Shown: positions 17,634 through 26,867, counted from the first letter of the stretch. The stretch is DNA of 64,000 nt from JBFWWP01 sp050246115 (GCA_050246115.1 JBFWWP010000010.1:62001-126000); one strand, 5' to 3'. The notes: generated by a model not told the origin, from the sequence alone. Numbers and translations are program-made.

Positions 17634-18497
17634 ATGACGAACGACAACGGGCTACGGATCGAGCACGACACCTACGGCAAGTCGCGGGTGCGTGTCATGA
17701 AGGTGACTCGGCGCCACGATCAGCATCAGGTGCGCGAGCTGACGGTCGAGGTTCGTCTGGAGGGCAGTTTCGCCGCCACCTTCGTCGATGGCGACAATCG
17801 GTCCGTCGTGGCCACGGACTCGATGAAGAACACCGTTCATAGCCTGGCAAAGGACGACCCGATTGCGTCCATCGAGGAGTTCGGGTTGCGGCTCGCGCGC
17901 CACTTCGTCGAGCACTACGCCCAGGTGTCGAAGGCGACCGTGGAGATTGCGGAGACCCTGTGGGAGCGCATGTCGCTGCAGGACGGAACGTCCCACCCGC
18001 ATGCCTTCACCCGAGCTGGCGGCGAGCAAGCGACCGTGTGCGTGAGCGTTCAGCGCGACGGGACCACGGTGGTCGAACCCGGACTTCGCGGCTTGGTCGT
18101 GCTCAAGACGACTGATTCTGGGTTCGAGGACTTCGTGCGCGATCGCTACACGACCCTCGCGGACACGGCCGATCGCTTGTTCGCGACCGAGGTGACGGCG
18201 TATTGGTCAACCCGCGCCCACGGCGTCGATTTCAGCGAGTCGCGTACGGCAGCCCGCCAGGCCTTGCTCGCGGCATTCGCCGAGCACCGAAGCAAGTCGG
18301 TCCAGCACACGCTGCTGCACATGGCTCGTCGCATGCTGGAGGCGTGTCCCGCCATGGAACGCGTTACGCTGAAGCTCCCGAACCTTCACTACCTACCCGT
18401 CGACCTGACGCCGTTCGGCCAAGAAAACGCCCTAGAGGTGTTCGTTCCGACCAGCGAACCCCACGGCCTGATCCAAGCCACCGTCGCGCGCGCATAG
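17634..18497 (+). CDS. Urate oxidase (cofactor-free uricase)
   Basis: 287 residues from the ATG at 17634, with GAGGGA nine bases upstream. It oxidises urate to 5-hydroxyisourate with O2, releasing H2O2. The T-fold motif of uricases is clear: YGKSRVRVMKVTR carries the catalytic Lys, VVATDSMKNTVHSLAKD carries the catalytic Thr, and HFVEHYAQVSKATVEI and the C-terminal NLHYLPVDLTPFGQENALEV follow. Length is close to the usual 290-300. It is last in the allB-alc-uraD-uraH-uricase operon. There is no catalase gene nearby for the peroxide. Confidence 0.95.
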   Translation: MTNDNGLRIEHDTYGKSRVRVMKVTRRHDQHQVRELTVEVRLEGSFAATFVDGDNRSVVATDSMKNTVHSLAKDDPIASIEEFGLRLARHFVEHYAQVSKATVEIAETLWERMSLQDGTSHPHAFTRAGGEQATVCVSVQRDGTTVVEPGLRGLVVLKTTDSGFEDFVRDRYTTLADTADRLFATEVTAYWSTRAHGVDFSESRTAARQALLAAFAEHRSKSVQHTLLHMARRMLEACPAMERVTLKLPNLHYLPVDLTPFGQENALEVFVPTSEPHGLIQATVARA

Positions 18498-18579
18498 CTC
18501 CGCAGCCGCCACGCAAGAAAGGGACGAGTTCCCACTGGCCAACGGGCCTCAGCGGCTCACTCCGACCTCACGCCTCCCG

Positions 18580-18735
18580 CCAGCGGCTTCTCTTCCCCGT
18601 TCACCATCGCTGCGCATTCTCCCAACCCTTCGCACCATGGCCATCCCCAGCGCGCCCTGGGAGCGTGGACAGCCTGTCCGCATCCGCCTAGCGCCACGGA
18701 CCACCCGCGCATCACCCCCAGCCCCACGCCTCCCA
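18580..18735 (+). repeat. REP-like palindromic repeat, copy A
   Basis: From 18667 the sequence reads GGACAGCCTGTCCGCATCCG, continuing through CCTAGCGCCACGGACC to CCCCACGCCTCCCAT. The same order occurs at 35583, 54702 and 55647. A C/T-rich block in front, ending GCGCGCCCTGGGAGCGTGGACAG, matches the copy at 35.6 kb (GCGCGCCCTGGAAGCGGGGACAG). It lies between the convergent uricase and aldolase genes. Confidence 0.8.
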
Positions 18736-18749
18736 TCGATCTCCGTCCA

Positions 18750-20102
18750 CTAGCGAGATCGGCGTCGCCGCGAGTCGAGGATTCGCGGAAACGAGCGGGT
18801 GAGAAGCTCGTCTCGGCTCAGCCCGGTACGCAGGCACTCTTCGTCCGTGAGGGCCCCGCAGCTCCAGCCGCGCAAGAAGAAGTTGAGCAAGCCCTGCCCC
18901 GTCGCAGCGTCGTCGAAGACATCGCCGACCAACGTCGCTTGCGACGCCATCTCCACGAAGTTGCGCAGGCGGGTGGTTGCCGCCTCGAGGCCATCGAGGA
19001 AGAACGAGTACACCGCCGCATAGCGCGAGACGAGTTGGGCGGGGTGCAGGTCCCAGCCCTGGTAGAAGCCCGTCTCGAGGGAGTGCCGCGCATCCGCGAA
19101 ATGGTGACGCCACGCGCGGTGGATCTGGGCTTCGTTGTCGCGACGCTGCTCCATTGTGAGCGGGGCGTCGTTCTGGCTGCGGTGCACCGGTACCGGCAGG
19201 ACGTTGGTCGCGCCGTCCGAGAGCGCCACACCGCGCCCGGCGAGAGCGATCAGCATGAGCTGGCGCGCGCTCTCGCAGGCCGGGTGACCCATGTGCTGTT
19301 GCTGGGCGGTGATCGAGCAGCTCGCCGTGTGGTCGTAGACGCCGAAGTGCGCGCCGACGCAGCGACCCGCTGCGGCCGCAACCAAGGCGGGCAGCGCCAA
19401 TTGCCCGTCGTCGCCGAAGATCGACTGTGTGGTTTCCACCATGAGCTCGAGGGCGAGCGCACCCGCAGGGAGCCCCGAGTGCGACTCGATGGCGGTGAGC
19501 GCGCGCACCAATGCGGTGACCTGCATCGGCGTGATCACCTTGGGCAGCGTGATCGCGAAGCCGCCGGGCAGCACTCCGCGGGTGCGCTCGAGCAGGCGCG
19601 TGACGAACAAATCGAGGGTCCGCAGGCCCCGCGCTGCGGTCTCGCGGCCGAGTGACTTGATCCGGATCCCGATGAATGGGGGCAGGGTGCCTTGCTCGAG
19701 CGCTCGCGCTACCTCGTCGGCGGCACTCACGGCGCAGGCGTCCTCTTCCGCGTCGGGCCGGTGACCGTACCCGTCCTCGAAGTCGAGGCGAAAGTCCTCG
19801 ACGGGCTCACGCTCGAGCTTCGCGACGACCCGCGGGTAGGTGAGTTCGGCGATCTCGCGATCGAGGCCGAGTGCGCGTGCGAGCGTCGCTGGGTCCGATG
19901 CGTACTCGCGTAGGACCGCGAGCGCCTTGTCGCCGAGGCGGCGCGCGGTGTCGAAACGAAACCGATGGGCGCCACCGTACACCGTGTGCACCGGTTGGCG
20001 GCGATCGGACTCGCCCGGGTAGCTCGGGGCCAGGCGATCGAGGGTGGTGTTGAGTTCGGTGAGGATGGCGCGACGCTCGGTGTCGGGGACTGACGTTCGC
20101 AT
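18750..20102 (-). CDS. HpcH/HpaI aldolase/citrate lyase-like protein (DUF6986-like)
   Basis: 450 residues from the ATG at 20102, with GGAGAGAGG upstream. The TIM-barrel of the citrate-lyase beta superfamily is visible through DFRLDFEDGYG (conserved acidic pair), IGIRIKSLGRETAARG, ITLPKVITPMQV, LELMVETTQSIFG (metal-binding Glu) and AHFGVYDHTAS. Such long members occur beside allantoin genes in actinobacteria. I infer that it handles a C2-C4 product such as glyoxylate, perhaps in a malate-synthase-like condensation. No direct evidence fixes the reaction. It converges on the uricase operon. Confidence 0.75.
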   Translation of the reverse strand: MRTSVPDTERRAILTELNTTLDRLAPSYPGESDRRQPVHTVYGGAHRFRFDTARRLGDKALAVLREYASDPATLARALGLDREIAELTYPRVVAKLEREPVEDFRLDFEDGYGHRPDAEEDACAVSAADEVARALEQGTLPPFIGIRIKSLGRETAARGLRTLDLFVTRLLERTRGVLPGGFAITLPKVITPMQVTALVRALTAIESHSGLPAGALALELMVETTQSIFGDDGQLALPALVAAAAGRCVGAHFGVYDHTASCSITAQQQHMGHPACESARQLMLIALAGRGVALSDGATNVLPVPVHRSQNDAPLTMEQRRDNEAQIHRAWRHHFADARHSLETGFYQGWDLHPAQLVSRYAAVYSFFLDGLEAATTRLRNFVEMASQATLVGDVFDDAATGQGLLNFFLRGWSCGALTDEECLRTGLSRDELLTRSFPRILDSRRRRSR

Positions 20103-20334
20103 GGACTTCGGCCTCTCTCCGCGGCGGCGTTGAGGTACGGGGCTCGAGGAACGGGATCGGAACACTCGACTACGGTCGCCATAGTGGGCCATACACCCCG
20201 CGAATGGTCACGCGGTTTTCTCGCGGACTTGCGCAACGGTCACGGTGAAGAATGCCTCGGGTCGAGACCTCGTGCCTGGTATCATCCCGACGGGCCGCCG
20301 GATCGAGTGAATCGCGGCACCACGGGAGGCAGAT

Positions 20335-21012
20335 GTGCGAGACGGCGTCAGCATGGATGATCGATCGGCGCGGTCCGTTGCGTGCACGGTGACGCGGCGC
20401 GGGCTGTGGTTCGGTTTCAGCATTGGGCTGTGGTTCGGGGTCGGGGTGGGTTGCGCGACGCCGATCCCCTATGGTCGCTTCGAGCCGCGGCCGCAAGACG
20501 TGGTCGTAACCCGTTCGGGTGGGGCTGGCGAAGAGGTGGCGCGGGCACTGGTGTCGGTGCTCGGCGCGCGGCGGGTGGGTGACCGCGACGAGTTCGAGAT
20601 GATGGCCCGTCTGCGGATCGAGAGCCTGTCCAGCACGGAACTCGTGTGGCGCAACGACCGCGTCCAACTCGTCACTGCCGATCTCCGCGCATTTGGCACC
20701 CCGCGAGTCGGCACGGCGCTGGCACCGACGATCGGTCCCGGCGAAACGGCGGAGATCGACCTAGCCTTCCCGTTCCCCGCCGGCGTGCGGTGGCAGGATC
20801 TCGACCTGTCGTCCTTGCATCTCACTTGGGCGCTCGAGGCCGAGGACCACCTCTTCACCGTCGGCACGACCTTTCAGAGAGTCGTACCGACTCGGTACTA
20901 CACCCCCTTCTACTACTACGACGACCCGTGGGATCCGTTCTATGGGCCTTGTACCTACCCGTACCCGTTGTTTCGCACCTCGATTGGTTTTGGCTACTCG
21001 CATCGCCATTGA
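20335..21012 (+). CDS. Putative lipoprotein, unknown function
   Basis: 225 residues from a GTG at 20335, five bases after GGGAGGC. A positively charged N-terminus, the hydrophobic stretch GLWFGFSIGLWFGVGVG and a Cys form a lipoprotein signal (GVGC lipobox). The mature part is a beta-rich domain with EFEMMARLRIESLSSTELVW and PTIGPGETAEIDLAFPF, which resembles LEA-14/WHy-like beta sandwiches, ending in a Tyr/Pro-rich tail (RYYTPFYYYDDPWDPFYG). No family was recognised. It sits between the aldolase and xanthine dehydrogenase genes, but a role in purine use is not indicated. Confidence 0.7.
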   Translation: MRDGVSMDDRSARSVACTVTRRGLWFGFSIGLWFGVGVGCATPIPYGRFEPRPQDVVVTRSGGAGEEVARALVSVLGARRVGDRDEFEMMARLRIESLSSTELVWRNDRVQLVTADLRAFGTPRVGTALAPTIGPGETAEIDLAFPFPAGVRWQDLDLSSLHLTWALEAEDHLFTVGTTFQRVVPTRYYTPFYYYDDPWDPFYGPCTYPYPLFRTSIGFGYSHRH

Positions 21013-21068
21013 CGTAGCCTGACCAAACCCACGGCACGGTTCCTTGGCTCGGGACTAGTGCTCCAGGC

Positions 21069-21914
21069 TCAGGTTAGGCGCGCGCCGCTGTCGGCTTGGA
21101 TCTCACGCGCCATGAAGAACAGAATGCGGGCCAGCGTCTGCTCGCGGTAGTGTGACGTCGAGCGTAGGTCGTCGATCGGGGCGACGTCGTGACGCAGGAC
21201 CGCCAGCACGTCGGCGACCGATGCGAACGCCGGGCTGTGGGAGAAGTGGGCCTCGAGGCGCGGGCAGCGGCGGACGGTCGGGGCGACGCTGCTTGCCACG
21301 ATGCGCCAGCCTGCTGCGGAGTGGGCGACGGCGAGGCCGACCTTCGTGATCGCCTGGGCGCGGCGCGATCCCACCTTTTCGAAACGTTCGAAGTCGTGGG
21401 GGCGGCGGGGGACGCGAATGGCCCGGAGGAGCTGATCGGGTCGCCGCCGAAGCTGCTTGTAGCCGAGATAGAACTCGTGCAGCGGGATCTCCTCCGAGCC
21501 CTGGGCCGACTCGAGGATCACGGTGGCGTCGTACGCCATGAGCGCGGTGACGCCGTCCGCCGCCGGGGAGGCGTTCATCACGTTGCCCGCCCAAGTGCCG
21601 CGGGTTTGGATCTGGACGGCACCGACCTGGGACGCGGCTGCGACCAGCAGCGGGAACTCTCTTCCAATGCGCGCATCGACGATGGTGTCCCAGTAGGTCG
21701 TGAGCGCTCCCAGGGTGACGGCGGTATCCGTCCACGTGACCGCTCGCAGCGATGTCAGTCGCGACACGTCGACGAAGGTTTGGTCCTGGGCACCGAGTCG
21801 GTGATGCCAATCGACGAGCAAGTCGGTGCCGCCGGCGATCACCATGGCTTGGTCGCCGAGAGCGTGCAGGATCCCGAGTGCCTCGTTCAGTTCGCGGGGT
21901 TGGTGAACCCTCAT
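21069..21914 (-). CDS. xdhB: Xanthine dehydrogenase, FAD-binding subunit
   Basis: 281 residues from the ATG at 21914, overlapping the stop of the 2Fe-2S subunit by four bases. The FAD domain of the PCMH type is seen in AMVIAGGTDLLVDW (flavin phosphate loop), FVDVSRLTSLRAV, TLGALTTYWDT and TRGTWAGNVMNASPAADGVTAL, followed by the CO dehydrogenase flavoprotein C-terminal segment (RFEKVGSRRAQAITKVGLAV). It passes electrons from the iron-sulfur clusters to NAD. Naming of the three chains differs between species. Confidence 0.92.
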   Translation of the reverse strand: MRVHQPRELNEALGILHALGDQAMVIAGGTDLLVDWHHRLGAQDQTFVDVSRLTSLRAVTWTDTAVTLGALTTYWDTIVDARIGREFPLLVAAASQVGAVQIQTRGTWAGNVMNASPAADGVTALMAYDATVILESAQGSEEIPLHEFYLGYKQLRRRPDQLLRAIRVPRRPHDFERFEKVGSRRAQAITKVGLAVAHSAAGWRIVASSVAPTVRRCPRLEAHFSHSPAFASVADVLAVLRHDVAPIDDLRSTSHYREQTLARILFFMAREIQADSGARLT

Positions 21915-22405
21915 GGCGACGCCTCACCATCGATGGGAGCCGGGGCGGTGAGGGCGCGCGCCAAGCTGTCGATGATTCCATCGTAGCCGGTGCAGCGACA
22001 CAGATTGCCGGCCATGAGTTCGCGCAGCTCGCGGCCGGCTGCCACCTCAGGATGCTGCCGAATCCAGTTGGCGGTTACGATGACCCCCGGGGTGCAGGCT
22101 CCGCATTGAGTCGCCCCGCCTTCGTGAAACGGCGTGAGTGTCGCCTCGGACACGGCCTCGATGGTCGCTACGTCGCGACCGTTCAGCTGGAACGCCGGCA
22201 CCAGACACGAGTTCACGGGGACCCCATCGAGCAGCACGGTGCAGGCCCCGCACTCGCCTTCGCCGCAGCCTTCCTTGGTGCCTGTAAGCTGAAGGCGATA
22301 GCGCAGGAGGTCCAATAGTCGATCTCGCAGACTCGCCGTCACCGTCACCGGCGTGCCGTTCAGTGTGAAGGTCAAGGGCAGGGCCTCGGGGTCGAGCGGA
22401 TTCAT
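21911..22405 (-). CDS. Xanthine dehydrogenase, 2Fe-2S subunit
   Basis: 164 residues from the ATG at 22405, which overlaps the stop of the large subunit. The N-terminal plant-type ferredoxin cluster is GTKEGCGEGECGACTVLLDG with the last Cys in VNSCLV. The C-terminal helical domain binds the second cluster through TQCGACTPG and NLCRCTGYDGI. All eight expected Cys are present. It links the molybdenum centre to FAD in the hydroxylation of hypoxanthine/xanthine to urate. Confidence 0.94.
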   Translation of the reverse strand: MNPLDPEALPLTFTLNGTPVTVTASLRDRLLDLLRYRLQLTGTKEGCGEGECGACTVLLDGVPVNSCLVPAFQLNGRDVATIEAVSEATLTPFHEGGATQCGACTPGVIVTANWIRQHPEVAAGRELRELMAGNLCRCTGYDGIIDSLARALTAPAPIDGEASP

Positions 22406-24597
22406 GCGCGCATTCCTTCCACGAGGGCCATGAGGACCTCCGGTGTGAGCGGAAGGCAGCACGGATCGGTCCCAGTCGCGGCTGCCACGGCGTTCAGGAT
22501 CGCCGGCGCGGCGCCGTCCATCGGCAACTCGCCGATGCCTTTGGCGTCCCGTGCACCGCGGGCGCTCGGGTGCTCGATGAAGCGCACACGGATGGGCGGC
22601 AGATCGCGACTGGTCGGGATGATGTAGTTGGTGAGTTGGTGGTTCTTCATGCCGCCGTCCTGCCACTTGCAGTCCTCGTAGAGGGCCCAACCGACGCCTT
22701 GGGCAACGCCCCCCTGGATCTGCCCGCGGGCCAGCGTCTCGTTGAGAACCTTGCCGACCTCCTGGACCGCAACGAAGTCGGTCACCTGCACCGCGAACGT
22801 GCGGAGGTCGACCTCGACCTCGGCCACGTAGGTGGCCCAAGCAAAGGCGCTGTAGGCGTCGCCGCGATAATGGGTGTCATCCCAGGCTACCGTGAAGGTC
22901 GGTTCGTAGGTGGCGCGTCCCAGGAGTTCACCGCCGGGGTGGCGTCGATGCCATTGGACGACGGCTTGCTGCAGTGCCGCACCGCGCGTCCCGGGCGCCA
23001 AACCCAGGGTTGCCAAAAGGTCGTCGCCCGCGCGCTCGATCAAGCGTCCGACGATCATCGCAGTTCGCGACGCTACGGTGGGGCCGCTGTTGGGAACGCG
23101 CGCGGTATCGGGATCCGCGACAACGACGTGGTCGCTGTCCAAGCCGAGATGTTCACTCGCGATCTGCGCGAAGACCGTGAGCGCGCCCTGGCCCATCTCG
23201 CAGTTCGCCGTCAGGATCTCGATCCTCCCGTCGGGCAGGCCCGCGACGTGAACCCGCGATTTCAGATACGTCTCGCCACTACCCGTGAATCCTGCGCCGT
23301 GAAGGAAGGTTGCGAAACCGATGCCCCGACGAAGATACGGGTGGCTCTGATTGTAGCGTGCGTGCTCGCTCCGTCGTTGCCCGAACATCGCTTCCGTGAG
23401 GGCCCGTTCCATCACGGCGATGCGGTCCGTGCCATCGCAAATGACCTGCCCGGTTGCAGTGGCCTGCCCGTCGCGCAGAAGATTGCGCCGGCGCAGTTCG
23501 ACGGAGTCGAGGCCGAGCTGACGGGCGATGCGGTCCATGTGGCGTTCACAGGCAAACAGGGTCTGTGGGGCGCCGAAACCGCGGAAGGCACCGAACGGCA
23601 CCGCGTTGGTGAGGACCGCGCGGCCGCGGATGCGCACGTGCTCGCAGTGGTACGGACCGGCGGCGTGGATGATCGCACGGCTCAGCACGACCGGGGACAG
23701 TGTGACGTAGGCGCCGGCGTCGAGGGTGACTTCGATGTCTTGCGCCAGCAGTCGTCCGTCGGCGGCGACCGCGGTTCGGTGTCGCACGCGCGCTGGGTGA
23801 CGCTTCGGAGTTGCCACCATATCCTCGCCGCGCTCGTAGATGATCTTCACCGGACGCTGTGCGCGCAGTGCCAACAAGGCCGCGTGGATCGCGATGGTCG
23901 AAGGGTAGTCTTCCTTGCCCCCGAAGCCGCCCCCGGTGGGCGCCTGGATGACGCGCACTCCCTCGGCCGGGCGGCCGAGCGCATGGGTCAACGCCTTGTG
24001 CACGTAGTACGGGCACTGCATGGAACCCTGGACCACGACTTGCTCGCCCTCGACCCACGCGGCCATCGCCTGGTTCTCGAGGTAGACATGCTCCTGGGAG
24101 CCCGTTCGGTACTCGCCTTCGACGACGTGAACCGCGCTGGCAAAGACGCTGTCGACGTCGCCGCGGTCGATCGCGAGCTCTTTCAGGACGTTGTCCGCTC
24201 CGCGCTGAGCACGGGTGCCGTCGGGCCGGGTCAAGTAGTCGAGCGCCGGCGGCTCCGGATCGACGACGACCTCGACTTCGCGGATCGCCTTGCGCAGGAC
24301 TTCACGAGACGGGTGGGCGAGCAAGACGACCGGTTCGTGGAGGTGGTTCACGCGTTCGGCGGCCAACACCGGCTGATCGGTTTCGATGAGCAGAATCTCG
24401 TTGGGACCGGGTAGATCGGCCGCGCGTACGATCACGAATTCGGACCAGTCGATGCCCGGCCCGAAACGAAGCTCCCGAATCCGGCCGCGGGGCGACGGGC
24501 TGCGCACCGTGCCTCCCCAAAGCACGCCCGGGATCGGCAGGTCGTCGGTGTAGTGCTCCCGGCCCGTGAGCTTCCGGAGTCCCTCACGTCTTTTCAC
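22402..24597 (-). CDS. Xanthine dehydrogenase, molybdopterin subunit
   Basis: 731 residues from a GTG at 24597. The order of motifs is that of xanthine oxidase-family large subunits: N-terminal KLTGREHYTDDLPIPGVLWG, the QGSMQCPYYVHKAL and GGGFGGKEDYPSTIAIHAAL molybdopterin contacts, GAFRGFGAPQTLFACERHMD, and NCEMGQGALTVFAQIASEHL. The active-site Glu is expected in the VQEVGKVLNETLARGQIQGG-GVAQGVGWALYED region, where ELPMDGAAPAILNAVAAATG also follows. It supplies urate to the uricase operon. No XdhC maturation gene is present in the window. Confidence 0.92.
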   Translation of the reverse strand: MKRREGLRKLTGREHYTDDLPIPGVLWGGTVRSPSPRGRIRELRFGPGIDWSEFVIVRAADLPGPNEILLIETDQPVLAAERVNHLHEPVVLLAHPSREVLRKAIREVEVVVDPEPPALDYLTRPDGTRAQRGADNVLKELAIDRGDVDSVFASAVHVVEGEYRTGSQEHVYLENQAMAAWVEGEQVVVQGSMQCPYYVHKALTHALGRPAEGVRVIQAPTGGGFGGKEDYPSTIAIHAALLALRAQRPVKIIYERGEDMVATPKRHPARVRHRTAVAADGRLLAQDIEVTLDAGAYVTLSPVVLSRAIIHAAGPYHCEHVRIRGRAVLTNAVPFGAFRGFGAPQTLFACERHMDRIARQLGLDSVELRRRNLLRDGQATATGQVICDGTDRIAVMERALTEAMFGQRRSEHARYNQSHPYLRRGIGFATFLHGAGFTGSGETYLKSRVHVAGLPDGRIEILTANCEMGQGALTVFAQIASEHLGLDSDHVVVADPDTARVPNSGPTVASRTAMIVGRLIERAGDDLLATLGLAPGTRGAALQQAVVQWHRRHPGGELLGRATYEPTFTVAWDDTHYRGDAYSAFAWATYVAEVEVDLRTFAVQVTDFVAVQEVGKVLNETLARGQIQGGVAQGVGWALYEDCKWQDGGMKNHQLTNYIIPTSRDLPPIRVRFIEHPSARGARDAKGIGELPMDGAAPAILNAVAAATGTDPCCLPLTPEVLMALVEGMRA

Positions 24598-24718
24598 GTG
24601 GTGTTCTTGCCTTTTCGCTTCATTGGCGCCTCGCCGCGACGTAAAGACTCGATGAGTGCGAAGGTTACCACCTCCGAGCGATCAAGGGCAGGCGCTTTCG
24701 CACGGGTGTCGAACGGGA

Positions 24719-24747
24719 TTGTCCTGGTTCGGGGTGGGAGGTATCTT
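24719..24747 (+). promoter_or_regulatory. Candidate sigma-70 promoter
   Basis: TTGTCC (24719-24724), a 17-base spacer and TATCTT (24742-24747), each matching four of six consensus bases, lie about 100 bases upstream of the secreted protein gene at 24850. The call rests on sequence only. Confidence 0.35.
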
Positions 24748-24849
24748 CGGGGCTCAACTTGGCCCGAATCATCCCGCGCCGAGCAGCGAGCGCCCTGCGC
24801 CACAGCTGAGGTGCGATCGCTCCTCTCCGATCAAAGAAGGGACCTCGTC

Positions 24850-26181
24850 ATGAGTCGATCCAGCTTCTTGGTGCTCGCGGTGGCGGCATCGTTGTGGCCG
24901 TTCGCGACCGCGCACGAGGTGGCGGCCCAAGAGACCATCAACTTGACGTTTCCGTTGGCGATGAATCGCGCGCTCTTGATCGAGTCCCAGCTCACGATCG
25001 ATGCCGACATCAACATCTTGTCGGGTAGCTTCGATTGGAGCGACGACGTCATCATGCGCGAAGAGTTCGTGATCATTGATGAGCACAAGGAGTACCGCGC
25101 CGGCGGCAAGCAACAGAAGGCCATGCGGCACTACGTTCGGCACAAGGCATCGTACAACGGGGAGGTCAGCGACTCGGCTTTGAACGGAGTCAGGGCGAAC
25201 TACACGCTCGGCAAGGATGACGAGGGTTGGTCCATCAAGCTCGAGGACGACCGTGCCTTGACCGGGCGCTTGTTCGATGTGCTGCAAGCGTCGGCCAGCA
25301 CCTTGAGCCTCTGGTCTTCGTTTCCCGAGAGTGCGAGGGTGGGGCTGGTGTCCAAGGTGGACGTCAGCCGGCTGGCCCCGTTTTTCTTCGGTGACACCGT
25401 CAAGGCCGAGGGGAACGCGAACTTGGTCCTGGAGACCTACGACGCGACGACGCGGGCGGCGCGGTTGGCCGGCGAGGCTGTGCTGCGGGCCACGGAGATC
25501 GTCGACGACACCGAGGTGGTCACGGAGATGAAGGGGCGCTTGGTGATCGGGCTCAGTGTGAGCGAGCAGCGCATCACCGAGATCGACTTCGACGGGACCA
25601 TTGGCTACACCGGCGACGGCAAGATCGAGGTGAGCGGCGGCGGCACCGCGAAGTTCCAACTGACGACGACCATCGACGCGAAGAAAGTTGCGCAGCAGCG
25701 CAAGCAGAAGCCCAAGTTCCGGGATCGTAAGATCCGGGCCCCACGGCTCGGGGTTGGGCTGATCCTACCGAGCCACTGGACCGTGTTTCGGGGCAACGGT
25801 GATGACCTGCAGTTCGTGCGTACTCTCGACTTCGACAAGGGCGAAGCGACCATCGATCTCAAGTACCTGAAGGGAGACGCTTCCTATCAGCCGGGGCTGT
25901 TCTTCGATCAGCTCTACACGGCCCTGAAACGGGAGTATCCGGGACTCATCTACGAGAAGACCCCAAATCCGCTCGGAGGCGATGTCGGTCGGGTGTACTA
26001 CGTACCCGCATCGGACGACGTTCAGAACGGCGACCTGGTGCAAGTCGAGGTCTACCCGTTCCGGGGCCGCTTTCTGATGTTTCGGCTGTATGGGCCCGCG
26101 CCGGCCTACCGCGCCGCCCACAAGGAGTTCCTCAAGGCCAAAGCGTCGATCGGGGCCCTGAATCCCAAGCGCAAGCGCTGA
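24850..26181 (+). CDS. Secreted protein of unknown function
   Basis: 443 residues from the ATG at 24850, with AAGAAGGGA upstream and a typical signal peptide (SRSSFLVLAVAASLWPFATA). The mature protein has a beta-rich first half (INILSGSFDWSDDVIMREEF, then a segment with the ether-like repeats EIDFDGTIGYTGDGKIEVSG) and a second alpha/beta domain from about residue 295 (APRLGVGLILPSHWTVFRGN, later ALKREYPGLIYEKTPNPLGG) that recalls PsbP-like folds. The C-terminus is basic (NPKRKR). No enzyme motif was recognised. It is transcribed away from the xanthine dehydrogenase genes. Confidence 0.7.
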   Translation: MSRSSFLVLAVAASLWPFATAHEVAAQETINLTFPLAMNRALLIESQLTIDADINILSGSFDWSDDVIMREEFVIIDEHKEYRAGGKQQKAMRHYVRHKASYNGEVSDSALNGVRANYTLGKDDEGWSIKLEDDRALTGRLFDVLQASASTLSLWSSFPESARVGLVSKVDVSRLAPFFFGDTVKAEGNANLVLETYDATTRAARLAGEAVLRATEIVDDTEVVTEMKGRLVIGLSVSEQRITEIDFDGTIGYTGDGKIEVSGGGTAKFQLTTTIDAKKVAQQRKQKPKFRDRKIRAPRLGVGLILPSHWTVFRGNGDDLQFVRTLDFDKGEATIDLKYLKGDASYQPGLFFDQLYTALKREYPGLIYEKTPNPLGGDVGRVYYVPASDDVQNGDLVQVEVYPFRGRFLMFRLYGPAPAYRAAHKEFLKAKASIGALNPKRKR

Positions 26182-26313
26182 TCAGCACCGCGGCCGCACC
26201 ACGGGCTCGCCTTTCCATGCCCGGGCCGGTCATGATACGCTCCTTGTCGGTGCGGCTTCGGGCCCGGTGCGGCTCGGGCGAAGCCGATGCCCGGCAGCCG
26301 AGAGAGGAGGCTC

Positions 26314-26862
26314 ATGTCGCTGTTCCAACCGGTGAACCTTTTGAAGTGGATCGACGAGCACCGTAGCGAACTCAAGCCTCCCGTGGGCAATCGCCAGATC
26401 TGGCGAGACGAGCGCGGCACGATCGTGATGATCGTCGGGGGACCCAACAAGCGCAAAGACTACCACGTCAACTGCACGGAGGAGCTGTTCTACCAGATCG
26501 AGGGCGACATCACGGTGGGGATCATCCATCCGGATACCGGCAAGCCGGCAGACGTGATCATCCGCGAGGGGGAGATCTACCTGCTGCCCGCGAACGTGCC
26601 CCACAGTCCGCGCCGGCCGGCGAACACGATTGGACTCGTGGTCGAGCAGCCGCGGCCCGCCGGTGCGAAGGACTACTTGCGATGGTACTCGGACGACACG
26701 CACGAACTCGTCTACGAGGCTGCCTTCACGCTCGAGAACATCGAGACCGACCTCAAGCGCATCATGGATGAGTTCTGGTCCAACGAGTCGCTGCGTACCT
26801 GCAAGTCGACCGGTAGCGTGATCCGTCCGCCCACCGAGGCCCAGGCGCCTCCGAAGGCTTAG
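26314..26862 (+). CDS. nbaC: 3-hydroxyanthranilate 3,4-dioxygenase
   Basis: 182 residues from the ATG at 26314, with GAGAGGAGG just upstream. The cupin enzyme opens the ring of 3-hydroxyanthranilate, the step before quinolinate or 2-aminomuconate in tryptophan catabolism. The iron ligands are seen in DYHVNCTEELFYQIEGD (His and Glu) and LLPANVPHSPRRPA (His), with the substrate-binding Arg in GNRQIWR. In bacterial enzymes a second, rubredoxin-like iron site near the C-terminus uses two CxxC pairs. Here only one Cys remains (WYSDDTHEL and RTCKSTGS), as in the eukaryotic form. No other kynurenine pathway gene is nearby. Confidence 0.88.
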   Translation: MSLFQPVNLLKWIDEHRSELKPPVGNRQIWRDERGTIVMIVGGPNKRKDYHVNCTEELFYQIEGDITVGIIHPDTGKPADVIIREGEIYLLPANVPHSPRRPANTIGLVVEQPRPAGAKDYLRWYSDDTHELVYEAAFTLENIETDLKRIMDEFWSNESLRTCKSTGSVIRPPTEAQAPPKA

Positions 26863-26867
26863 CCCGG

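Noticed and set aside
22570..24414. A 614-codon plus-strand open frame over the xanthine dehydrogenase large subunit
   Set aside because: The minus-strand frame carries all molybdopterin motifs. The plus-strand product is low-complexity in Asp, Arg and Val and lacks any family match, a typical antisense artefact.
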